Source: Benincasa hispida
Lineage: Eukaryota > Streptophyta > Magnoliopsida > Cucurbitales > Cucurbitaceae
Reading direction: 5' to 3'
Assembly: GCF_009727055.1 (NCBI RefSeq)
Contig: NC_052350.1
Span: 32,933,927-32,997,926 of the forward strand
Length of the DNA stretch: 64,000 bases
Position 1 is the first letter of the stretch. The number at the start of each line of letters is the position of its first letter. The translations under genes and the position numbers were made by a program. The notes below the pieces were generated by a model that saw nothing but the letters and a program-made list of their open reading frames with translations, made no database searches and had not been told where the DNA came from. Positions 22,916 to 35,200 of the stretch are shown here, one piece after another.

Positions 22916-23225
22916 CGAGATAGAAATATGTTCTAACTCCATAAATTCATGTTCGAAATGGGATTTTATCTTTATTATATGAATGATTTTACTATCTAAA
23001 TCCAGTTATATATGCCTTTGCAATAGTCTATAACCTATTAATATATTATTTTGCTTTGTATTAAAAAAAATCTAATCCCAATTTTATAGTAAGATCAGTT
23101 AACGAAATTAGAAGATAGATGTTAAATCTTAACAAACTAGTTGCTTATATAGTTTGAATGACTTCTCATAGAGAACATTGTGCAGCATCAAACAGAGCAA
23201 CATTTTTTTGAAATATATATATGTG

Positions 23226-23229
<4 letters not shown>

Positions 23230-23264
<35 letters not shown>
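23230..23264. repeat. (TA)n microsatellite
   Basis: An uninterrupted AT run about 35 bases long in the intron before VPS13 exon 1 of the window. Confidence 0.9.
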
Positions 23265-23267
<3 letters not shown>

Positions 23268-23444
23268 ATTTGTGTGATAGTTATGCAATCCGTTGTAATT
23301 GCTTTATTGTTTTATGTAGTAAGAAATGTAGAATTTGAGTGTACAAGTTTTAACTTATTACACATAAACCTAATAAAATTACATAAATGCAATATCAAAC
23401 ATTTTTTAGTTTACCTGCACATTGTTTTCGTCTCTTCTATGCAG

Positions 23445-23537
23445 CCTCTATGTGAGAAAGATGTTGAAACTGGTGCTCCTTCCTGTAGTATCCAAGTTGA
23501 CGTTTCACCTAAACATGAGGTTAACCTATCAGTAAAG
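23445..23537 (+). CDS. VPS13: VPS13 exon 1 of window
   Basis: Residues 1-31 of the visible protein (PLCEKDVETG...NLSVK). The acceptor is TATGCAG and the donor GTCTGT; phase 0 at both ends. It is the leftmost exon I can place; earlier exons must lie before the window or in sequence I could not recognise. Confidence 0.85.
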
Positions 23538-26191
23538 GTCTGTTACTTTGATATGCCTATTTGAAGCTGAAATAAAGAACCATCTTTTTCGTTCTCTTCG
23601 AAGTTTGCTAACATTCAGTGATTTTTCCTCTATATTATTTGCAGGTGATGCTGAATCCATTAGAAGTTACTTACGATTCCATGTTTTTTCTTCATTTGTT
23701 AGAGTTTTTTGATGGGTTCAAGTCCTTCGAATCTCTTCACAGAAGGGTAAGGCTGCTTGCTTTTCTTGTTTATTCTGTATTAGGCTGTTTACTTTAGTTT
23801 GATTCCTTTTGGTTTGGGGTTTTTAGCTTTATTTTTTAGCTTCTATGTCACTCCTTGTTTGGAGTTATATATCTGTTGAGTATTAGCATCTATTCATCAT
23901 ATCAAGGATTTGACCAAGATACCCCAATCACCCTAATCCTGCTACATTGGTTACTCAAATGATTTTCTATTTCTGTGACAAGTTTGTTTAGAGCTGTTAG
24001 TTGGAATATGTGACTTAGGCCTACCTATGTTCCATTTTGTGTCTAATACTCTAGCGAACTTTTGAGACGTTAGTGACCATCCAGTTGGTAATGTCATTCA
24101 ATATTCAAAATAAATCTAGATGGCCTTTCCAAAAATCCAAGTGTAATAGCGTCTTCAAATCTTTCAAGAGGAAGTTTCTCTACTATTAATTGACTAACAG
24201 CAATATGGTAGCTCCAAATCATTTTTAGATATTTTTTAGGACCTTTCTGTCTGACTAGGGTTTTTTCTTTTACTAGTGGCATTGCCAGGAGTTGGAGCAG
24301 TCTCTCTAGTGAAGTCTTCTTGGCTTTTCCTCTCAGAGTTGTTTTCTTTGGGCAGTTGTTTTGGACCTAGTTTTGCTTCTCACTGGAGGTTTTTTATTAT
24401 TATTATTTTTAATTTTTAATTTTCTTTGAGAGAGGAAACGAAGACCACTTCATTGATAGATCACAAAAACATTCTAACTTTGAGTAATTACAAAAAACAC
24501 CTCCAGTGTATCATGAGGGGCGATAGACTTTAATTAACCATGTTTTGTAGCTAATTTATCCAACGACTCCTCCTCAAACTCTCGTTTTGTCGATGCCTCT
24601 CTTCTCTGACGATCATCTCTTTGGCCCTAATTTTGTCGTGCGGTGAATCCGATTCAGGCTCTGCTGATTCATATCCCCTTGGCTTTGCTCTTCGTCCCAT
24701 CAACAATCGCAAGCTTTGATGTTCCATTCATTGTCACTCACCCACCTCAAATCTGACACCAAACGCGTCTCTGTCTCAATGGACATTTACAATCAGGGAT
24801 CTTTGACCACATGATGCAAGCTGGCTAGGAGATATGTTTGATATTGTGAGTGGTGAGACTTCCAAATCATGGGGAAGACTGGATGGTGGTGGTCATATGT
24901 CTCATGCATTTGAATTAGAAGCAAAAACAAAAGGAATGTTTCATGGTTCTCCTGCTTTTATCACATTCCACGTCCCTACGATGTCTGCTTTACAAGAGGC
25001 CTTATCAACCCCAATTCTTACCTTTGGTTGTCCTCACTGACAGCCCACCAAAGAAGTTTCCTTGGCTTTTCTGAACTCACCTTATGATTTTCTTGACAGC
25101 ATCTTTGATGGCCATCCTTTCCATGGTTACAAGAAAACTCTATGGCTTGATTTTAGTCGAGTGTTCTTTTTCTTTTTTTTTGGTTTTTTTGATTAGAGAG
25201 GAACCGTCACTTTTTGGATTCTTCTTCTTCTTTTGTAGTTTTATGGATTTGATTGTGTCTCATGTTTTGTATTGGTGTAAACATTATTGGCTCTGTTCTT
25301 ATTGTAGTCTTGTAAATTGATTAAAGGGCATTTTTACTTGCAGGTTCTTTCAAGTCTAAATGGAATTGAAAATGACGAAGCTCGATTGCTATCCAAAGCT
25401 GAGTAAGTTAACTTGTATATGCGTGACTTGGTAATTCAGCAATTATTGTAGTCTATATCCATTTCATCTTATTTACCCATGTGCGCACTGTCATGTTTGT
25501 TGTTTCTGATCCTCCAGATGCATAATGTCAGGGTCTAAGAAAGTGATGTGGGACATTACTGTCAATGGCATTACTGTCCATGTCCCTTGGAATACACCTT
25601 CGCAACAAAATAGCTTGGTAAGTGTCTTCTTTAATAAAATGCTTACCATGATATAACCTGAGCATTCATTAATCACTCATTCTAAGAGGGATTCCAACCA
25701 TTATTTATTTACAGATAATTGCTTAAGCTGTTACCAACAATAAGAACATGGCTTTAGCACTTGCACTTCTTTTAGTAACTAATATTTGTTTCTTCTCTAC
25801 AATAAATGCTGGTTGGCCATGAAGTTGATTCTTAACATAAATAAATAAGAAAAATAGCTCCTACTGTGCTGTCCTTTGATTTAAGTCAGCTTTTGTCTAA
25901 GATACTAGTGCAGATTGACCCGGGGTGAAGTTTTTTTCTTTATGAATTGTATTTGTATATCTATAAGCTTGGGTTTTAAATAGGATTCGTTTTTGGTTTG
26001 TGCCTTTCTGCTGTACTTCTATATTCTATAAAGATTTTTTTTTACCAAAAAAACAAAATTGCAACTCGACTCTTGCCGTCATTCGAGAGTTCTATTGATG
26101 ATATTCACGAATTGCTGAAACATTTGTCGTTATGCCTTCATCAGCTGGCCTGGAATTAGAATCCAAAGTAACCACCTTAACATAAAAAAGC

Positions 26192-26223
<32 letters not shown>

Positions 26224-29200
26224 AAGAGTTGAGCTCAATCATGGATGTCAAGAACTGACATCCTTTGAACCAACCACCAAAACATCACCCAAGAAATGAT
26301 CAAGACTTACCAGTAACTATTCAAGAAAGGCCAATACTTCAAGTTTATTATAGGAGGTATCGCTGAGAAACTTGATCCTTCAAGCAAGGAATAAGATGAC
26401 AATTTTTCTCCTTACAATATCAAAAATGAAGTTGTTGTCATTGGAGAATCACACGCTGCCACCGTTGCCATCGGTCATCTCACTCGCCGCCACCGACGTC
26501 ACCCTCTGTACCGTCACCATCGCCGTCGGAACTGCTACCTCTCATCACGACACATCTCAAAATTCTAAAAAAAGTAGCACTTTTTTTGGGTTTTAGTCAC
26601 ATTGCTGCTACTTTCATTAGTGACGGACGTTGCTGCCATCACCGGCCATCTCTAATTCATCCGCTGTATGTTGTACGCCGCCACTGCTCATTAGTTTTTC
26701 CCCAGAAACATTTTTTTCTTATCATTTTTTTTAATGTCAGGATCAGAATTTCAGAACTTCATCAAATGCAACAATCCACAAATAACATGTCACAAACACA
26801 ATGGCCACAACTATCTTCAATGGTCACAATCTGTGATGATGTTCATGTATCGTTGTGGACAAGAAGACTGTATTACGGGCAAAGCAACGTCACCCAAAGT
26901 CGAGGATCCAAAATTTCGCACTTGGAGGGCTGAAAACAATCAAGTTATGAGTTTGTTTATCAACTCCATGACCATTGAGATTGGAGGAAATTTTCTTCTA
27001 TTCTCAACTGCCAAAGAGATCTAGGATGCTGCTAGAGGCATTTTCTTGAATAAAGAAATTATTGCTGAACTCTTCTAGATTTAGACCACTCCTCAAGATC
27101 TTAAACAAGAGGATTTATCTATTACAACTTACTACACCACTTTATCTCGCTATTGACAACAATTGGACTTATTTGAAAATCATGAATGGAAATGTTTTGA
27201 TGATGGTACTCCCTTTTGAAATATTGTTGAGAAGAAAAGGATTTTCAAGTTCCTTATAGGACTCAATAAATCTTTGGATGAAGTTCGTGGTCAAATTCTT
27301 GGTACTAAGCCATTACCTAGTCTTCGAGAAGATTTTGCAGAAGTTTGTAGGGAATGGAGTCGAAAACAAGTAATGTTGGGACCAACTAAACATCCTCCTC
27401 AAAATGGATCCCTCATCTCCCAACTAGACCACTCAACTGATCCCATCGCTCTTGTTTCAAGAGGAAACTCCCGTTATTTAGTGATAATCGGTCGCGCAAA
27501 GGGCGACATGATGTGATCATTGTCATAAACTAGGTCACATTAAAGATACATGTTGGAAAATACATGGAAAACAAGGAAATTGGAACCCGAATACTGCCAG
27601 ATCAGATTGAGAAACCAGGGCAATGCTGCTATCTCTGAAACTTCTAACAACTACCACTTACCAAGTGTAAAACTCTTAGGTTTAAGAAAGAATCAGAATA
27701 CTCTATTCATTCACCAAAGATATGAATATATACAAGTGTACAAAGCATAGAAAAGGAAAAGATCACAAAATATTTACAAGAATGGAAAACCCTAACTATA
27801 GAATTATAACACTCCCCCTCAATTTGGAGCATATATGTTAATCATGCCCAACTTGTTACATAGATAATCTATACGTCTTCCATCGAATGCTTTCGTGAAG
27901 ATATCTCCTAATTGCTCTCCAGTCTTCACATATCTTGTAGATACCAACCCTTGTTGAATTTTCTCACGTACAAAATGGAATCAAGTTTAATATGTTTAGT
28001 CCTTTCATGAAATACTGGATTAGACGCAATATGAAGTGTTGCTTGATTATCACACCACAACTTTGTCGGTGTGGTGATTTCAAATCCCAACTCAATAAGA
28101 AGTTCATATATCCAAATCAATTCACGCACAGATTGTGCCATTGCTTTATATTCTGATTCTGCACTTGAACATGACACCACATTTTGCTTCTTACTCTTCC
28201 AAGAAATCAAATTACCACCGACAAAAACACAATACCCTGAGGTTGATCTTCTGTCTTCTTTAGATCCTGCCCAATCGGCGTCTGAGAAACATTCAATATT
28301 GGTATGACCATAATCCTTATATAATAAACCATGCCCGAGAGTAGCTTTCAAATAACAAAGAATCTGTTCCAATGCGACCCAATGATAACTGTAGGGCATG
28401 ACATATACTGACTCATAATACTTACTGAATAGGCTATGTCGGGTCGAGTCACTATAAGGTAATTAAGTTTTCCCACTAACCTCTTATATCTTTCAGGATC
28501 TTTTAGCAATTCTCCATCTTTTGTGAGCTGTAAGTTGGGCATCATTGGGGTACTACATGGCTTAGCCCCCTAGCTTTTCTATTTCAGTCAACAAGTCAAG
28601 TACATATTTTCTCTGGGATAATAGAATTCCTTTCTTGCTTCTTATTACCTTAATTCCTAAAAAGTATTTCAACATGCCCAAATCTTTTGTATGGAATTGA
28701 CTATGAAGAAAGGTCTTTAGAGATTGGATACCTAAAACATCATCACCAGTAATCACAATATCATCCACATATACAACTAACAAGATGACACCACCCTCAG
28801 ATCTCTTAAAAAAGACCGAATGATCTGACCTGCTCTTCTGCATTCTAAAGCTTTCAATCACCTGACTAAATTTACCAAATCAAGCTCATGGGCTCTGCTT
28901 TAATCCATACAAGGATTTACGAAGGCGACACACCGTTCCATTCTCCCCCTGAGCAACAAACCCTAGTGGTTGCTCCATATACACACTCTTCTTGAAGATG
29001 ACCATGAAGAAATGCATTTTTAATATCAAGCTGATGTAAAGGCCAATGATTGATTGAAGCTAATGAAATAAACAACCTCATAGATGTCATTTTTGCTACA
29101 GGAGAAAAAGTATTAGCATAGTCAACGCCATAAGTTTGTGCGCAACTTTTCGCTACGAGGCGCGCTTTTAACCAAGCAGTAGAACCATCAAGATTGACTT

Positions 29201-32200
29201 TAACTGCAAACACCCATTTGCAACCGTTAGCCTTCTTTCCTGTCGGGAGAGAAACTAAATCCCAAGTACAATTATCATCTAAGGCAGTCATCTCCTCCAC
29301 CATTGCGGCACACCAACCAGGATGAGACAAAGCCTCATGAACAATTTTTGGGATGGATACAGACTCTAAGGATACAATGAATGAACATGTGGAAGGCGAC
29401 GAATGGTTATATGAAACAAAATAGGAAATAGGATGAGCACATGTACATTTACCTTTACGAAGAGCAATAGGAAGATCATCACCCGTTTCTGGATCCAATG
29501 ACGAAGAAGACTCTGGTACAGGGCATGGAACTGGAGGAGGTTGTCGTCGAGTATAGACCTTAACGATGGAAGGAAAAGTAGAGGTAGCCACAGGTAGAGA
29601 TGACTCAGAAAGAGGATCGGAAGGAGAAATAACTGTGTAGACAAGGAAATCATCCTTTAATTCCTTATGCTCCCCCTGACTCTTATTCGAAGAGAAAGAC
29701 GGTGATGAAAAAAATGGGGTATGTTAAAAAAACGTGATATCAGGAGAGACTAATTATTTATTTAGACTAGGACAATAACACCTATACCTCTTTTGGACAC
29801 GGGAATAACCAAGGAAAATACATTTTAAGGACTTTGGATCCAGCTTGGTATGCTGAGGCTGTTGATAATTTTTAAGGAACGACTTTGTTTTATTTTATTT
29901 ATCAAGGACGAATGGGGCTGAACATGAAGTCATGCATTAGACATGACTCATGCGTTTGCACCCATGCGTCTGAGGTCATGCGTCGGAATGAAGATGCGCT
30001 AATCTAGTATGCAATGACCATGCGTTCCTATCACAAGTTTTCTTACGCTCGCGCCAAGTATAACGCAAATGTAAGTTTCTCGGGTAATCCAAGGTCGAAC
30101 ACAGGGACTTGTCACTCAATAATTCTTATGAAGCAATGCGTTTGAGGCGATGAAAAGAAAAATAAAAAGAAGTTTAATGGATATGCACACTATTCCCACT
30201 CCTAACTAAATAGATTGAGCAATAGATGACTTGCGATGAGAATAAGTAGAGACACAACAACCATTAACGCATAGTAATGTTTATAATCTTAAATCGCTCG
30301 AGTAATCCCAACTCATTGCACTAACGCGTCGCACACCTCTCGGTGGTCAGCTGCATGACTATATCTCTATAGTGCATGGTTGCATCGAGCATAAGATTGT
30401 GTCTATCTCTAGGAACAATGCGAATTTTGCTTTAGTGCGTTCCATCTCTTACCTTCTCAGGCAGTTAGATGGGGCTATTTAACTTATAGACAAGCAATGC
30501 AACATCCCATAGATAGGCGTTGCTACAGCCTTTCACCAAGCAAAGAGGATTAAATCACTATACTCGCACAACGCATACCTCTCGGTGGGTTGCTTCATGC
30601 GTCCTATCTCTAGGCTACACGATTAAGCATGCGATTGTCTTTGATAAATAAATGCTGAAGATAAACTCTGATAGAGATGAAGATGATGAAGAAGATGGCA
30701 AATGAAAGAGTTAAGATTTGCATTGATCACAAAATATCTTAATAACTTAAGCTAAAATATAATACAACACAGAGATTAGAAAAGAAAGGAAGGACTCTGC
30801 GTCAAGGCTGCTGGTGGTGCCATGGTTGAATGGTGGAGATGTCTCTCTCGAGCTCTATCTCCGGCGAATGCTCCGATCGTCACTCAGTCTGGATTGTGGA
30901 GATGAAGAATTCTCACTGAAAATCTCTTTCAAGCTCTCATCTGTGATCACAAACTTCTGCCTTGAGGCAGAAATTCGGATGTCTTAAAATGAAGGTCCCA
31001 AGGGCTATTTATAGAGTTTGGACGCCGACAGCTATAATGATGACGGTATGGCTCACTGCTGCTTTGTCGCGGTATGGGCATTATCTCATCGTCTTATCTT
31101 GTTGATACTCCCAAGATATGCGTCCGAGCTTAATTTAGTTGAAGTTATCAACGCGTTCTACCCATCTTGCGATCTTCTATTATGGCTATCACTCCGTGGC
31201 TGCAATCTTCATTTGGTCACCGCAATTCCCATGCGTTGGACGCATGTGATTTCTGCAACTTCCATGTGTTGGACGCATATGATCCAACTTTCAGCGCATG
31301 CGTTTGTCTTTGCGATCACCTGGCTTTAGCGCATGCGTTTGTCTGTGATTGCTTATTTCAAACACATGTGTTTGATTCCTGCGATAGCTACAAAAATGGA
31401 CATTTTGGCATGGAGTAACACATAATATTGGGGTCAGTGAGGATTTAGGTGCTAATTGACACAAAACTCAATTTTTCGTAAATTCTAATTATTATCACTG
31501 CATTTTCTACTTATTAGCCTTCATGATTCTAAATAAAAGACTTATAATAACTGGCATTTATAAGAAAACAAATGTTGAACAAAGTAGAGGCCGAACATCC
31601 CGAACAAAGCAGGTACAACCAAATATTTTGGGTGGAATAGGAAACAAATGTTGCTTGGGGCATAAAGTACGAAAAGGTATCTCACCCTTAAGAATGGAAG
31701 AGGGCATGTGATTTATTAAGAAACAAGCTGTGGAAACAGCATCAACCCAAAAGGATTTTGGAACCTGCATTTGAAACATCAAAGCTCTGGCTGTCTCAAG
31801 GAGATGACGATTCTTTCGTTCTGCAATCCCATTTTGAGATGGAGTATCGACACAAGAAGATTGATGAAGAATGCCATGGGCATCTAAATAAAGACTTGAG
31901 TGCATGAGAGAAATATTCCTTAGCATTATCACTCCGAAGGCTGTCTCTTATACACATCTAGATGTGTATAAGAGACAGCTCAAGGAGATGACGATTCTTT
32001 CGTTCTGCAATCCCATTTTGAGATGGAGTATCGACACAAGAAGATTGATGAAGAACTGTCTCTTATACACATCTAGATGTGTATAAGAGACAGGTTCAAA
32101 GATGTAAAGACCTCCAAATTCCCGCCCTTTACCAATAGTCTGTTTCGTCGTAAGATCCTGAAATAAGCAATAACCAGGGAAAAAGGAGACACAACAATGA

Positions 32201-35200
32201 AGATCATGAGTGAGTTTACTGACCAAAATCAATTTAAACGAGAAATTTGGTAAATTTAAAACTAATGACAAAGAAATTGATTCAGTGAGATGAACGGTTC
32301 CTGATCCTAAAATAGGAGTGGAGGTTCCATCAGCTATAGTGACATTAGGTGAAGAGGTAGATGTACAAAGGTTAGAGAATAAACAGGGGTTACCTGTCAT
32401 ATGGTCTGTAGCACCAGAGTCAATGACCCATTTTGACGTGGAGGAAAGAAGGCATTTAGAAATGTTACCTGTCTCTGCGATGGTCGTAATGGGAGTAGAA
32501 GATGATGCCCTCAATGACTCTTGATACTGCTGAAATTTAGCAAATCCCTCTGCAGAAATCATAATTGACTTGTCAAGATTATCAGGAGTAGAGGCGACAT
32601 GTGCAGAGGGTGATGGCATCCTCTGACCCTTATTCAGCAATCTTCTGCATTCACGTTTCGTATGGCCATGTTTATGACAATAATAGCAAACAACACCTTC
32701 TGGATTTGATCTCCATGAATAGTTGTTGGATCCATTCAACTTGTGTTCAGTTACTTTTGACACCATAGGAACAATCTCAGACATTTCTGGGCTCTTATCA
32801 GCCATTACCTCAAAAAATAGACACTGGTCAGTAGAGAATCAAACCCTAATTTACCGAAGAGATGTCTTTACAAGTAGTGAGGGTATATCTATATATCCCA
32901 AACAAACACATCACCAAGAAGAGCCAACAACACTGAGGAAACCCACAGAAGACGGAAAAAAAACGACGGCACACGCGCCGGCGCGTGGACGGACAGTAGG
33001 TTGGAACAAGCAGCGCGTGAGCCTCACGCGCTGGTCAAATGGCAACCAGACTTTGGGGTTTTGTAGATCGGCGGCTGGGCTCCTTGTTGGACTAGGCGGT
33101 GTCGAAAAAACAACTTTTTTTTTTCCCGCGGCGACTGTGAGCAAAAGTGTAAACTCACCTCTCCACAAAATCCTAAACGTATCACAAACAGGTTCTAAAT
33201 TCTCAAACCCTAAGGTTCACAAAACCCTAAGTTTGTTTAGAGATCTCTGATACCATGTAAAACTCTTAGGTTTGAGAAAGAATCAGAATACTCTATACAT
33301 TCACCAAAGATATGGATATATACAAGTGTACAAAGCATAGAAAAGGAAAATATCACAAAATATTTACAAGAATGGAAAACCCTAACTATAGAATTATAAC
33401 ACCAAGGATTTGATGGATTTGCTGCAACAACTCTTGAATGGAACAAATCTATCAATAGTAAGTAGCATTAGGAATGTGCAACAAGGTAACCAAAAAATCC
33501 TTGCTCTCCATACTCAAACTCTTCCACCTGAATGGATAGTGGACTCTGGAGCATCAAATCATATGATAGGTGATAAATCCTTATTCTCATCCTTTTCTCT
33601 TTACACGGGTAATCTTTCAATTCAAATTGTTGATGGTACGTCTACCAAAGTAACTGGGATTGAACGTATTCAAATATCAAGCTCCCTAACCCTTGAATCA
33701 GTTTTATCTGTGCCAAATTTGGAGTATAATCTGTTGTCTATGAGTAAACTGAATATGGACTTAAATTGTGAAACTAAATTCCTTGCGAATTCTTGTATTT
33801 TTTAGGACCTGGGATTGGGGAAGATGATTGGCGATGCTGAATTACATGCAGGGTTGTATCTTCTCAAAGCAATGTGTCCTCCACCGACGAAGGAATATAG
33901 TAATCTTGTAGTTCAATCTAATTGTGAGTCTGCTTATGTTTCTCAATCCTTAAACCATTCAAATAAAGATAGTCTTCTTGTCATGATGTTACACTATCGT
34001 CTTGGTCATCCCAACTTTTACCTATATTGAGCGTCTGTTTGCTACTTTATTTCTTAATAGAAAAACATCAATGTTTTTGGTGTGAAATTTGCTAACTCTC
34101 CCAACATACTCGTTCTCAATGCACACCTCATACTTATTCTCCATCTCAACCTTTCGCTCTTATCCATGGAGACATTTTGGGACCCTCGAGGGTAAAGAAT
34201 GTCAATGGTGCACGTTGGTTCCTTCTTATCGATGATGATCATACCCATCTAAGTTGGACATTCCTTATCAAGGATAAATCTAAAACTAGCCAATTATTCA
34301 AAGTCTTTCATAAAATGATCCAAAATCAGTTTCAAGTCAATATCAAAGTACTTAAAATTAACAATGCTCGTTATTTCTTCAACTTTACCATCGGACCATA
34401 TCTTCAATCTCATGCCATTGTTATATAGGAGAAAGATATTGATCTCCTTTTTCTTATTTAATATGTGCATATTAGGTCTTCTTATATAGGAGAAAGACCT
34501 TTTACAAATATGGAAAGAATAAAGACAATAAAGGAAAAAAATATTCATATACAAATATAAAAATTCCAACTGTATAGAACGGTTCAAAGCTCGTCTCGTG
34601 GCTAAAGGATTCACCCAAGCTTATGGTATCGACTACGAGGAAATTTTTGCTCTAATTGCCAAGTTAAATACTAGTCAAGTACTTCTCTCTGTTGCACTGA
34701 ATCTCAATTGGCCATTATTTCAAATTGACGTAAAGAATGTGTTCTTAAATGGTGATTTGGTGGAAGAAGTGTACATGGACATACCACCTGCCAACAAATT
34801 GCAAATAAATACTTATAACGAGTACCAAAATTGTAGGGAAGGAACAAGATGCGTCATTGATTACATTGACGAATTTCATAGACTGGCACTCAAGCAAATT
34901 TGATCGAGAGTTAAAATCACTTGATACCTCGTAAATCAAAGGAAATATGTTAGATGGAAAAGACGCAACTGAGAAAGTTAATTTTGTTAATGATTTTCAC
35001 TCTCATTATCGTCATCGCTGTCACTATCGTTGTATCAAGACTTAGGAGCCTTTAACTCCATCCGTAAAAAGGTATTTTTGTTAATCAAAGGAAATATGTT
35101 ATTGACTTACTTGAAGAGACAAGCTTATTTGGTTGTAGGACAACAACAACTCCTATTGAAGCGAATCTGAAATTACAAGCTACAAAGGTTAAGAAGTAAA

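Larger units (their letters stand above)
27666..33401 (-). mobile_element. Copia-D retrotransposon (young, defective) with CCAAG duplication
   Basis: 146-bp LTRs at 27666-27811 and 33256-33401 differ at about four positions; 5-bp duplication CCAAG at 27661-27665 and 33402-33406. PBS at 33245-33255 and polypurine tract (minus CCAAATTGAGGGGGAG) at 27812. It sits in reverse orientation inside copia-C. Gag is mostly deleted (SWRSN runs straight into PEGVVCYYCHK). A 1.7-kb insertion splits the region after the integrase, and adapter-containing misassembly at 31941-32093 hides part of the integrase. Confidence 0.92.

Noticed and set aside
23178..23564. 128-codon open frame as a complete small protein
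   Set aside because: Its start is (TA)n-coded Tyr/Ile repeat; only 23445-23537 is VPS13 exon, preceded by an acceptor.
31904..32086. Open frames reading through VSYTHLDVYKRQ and CLLYTSRCV as novel peptides, and the palindromes as a regulatory or recombination site
   Set aside because: They are translations of Nextera junction adapter, an artefact.
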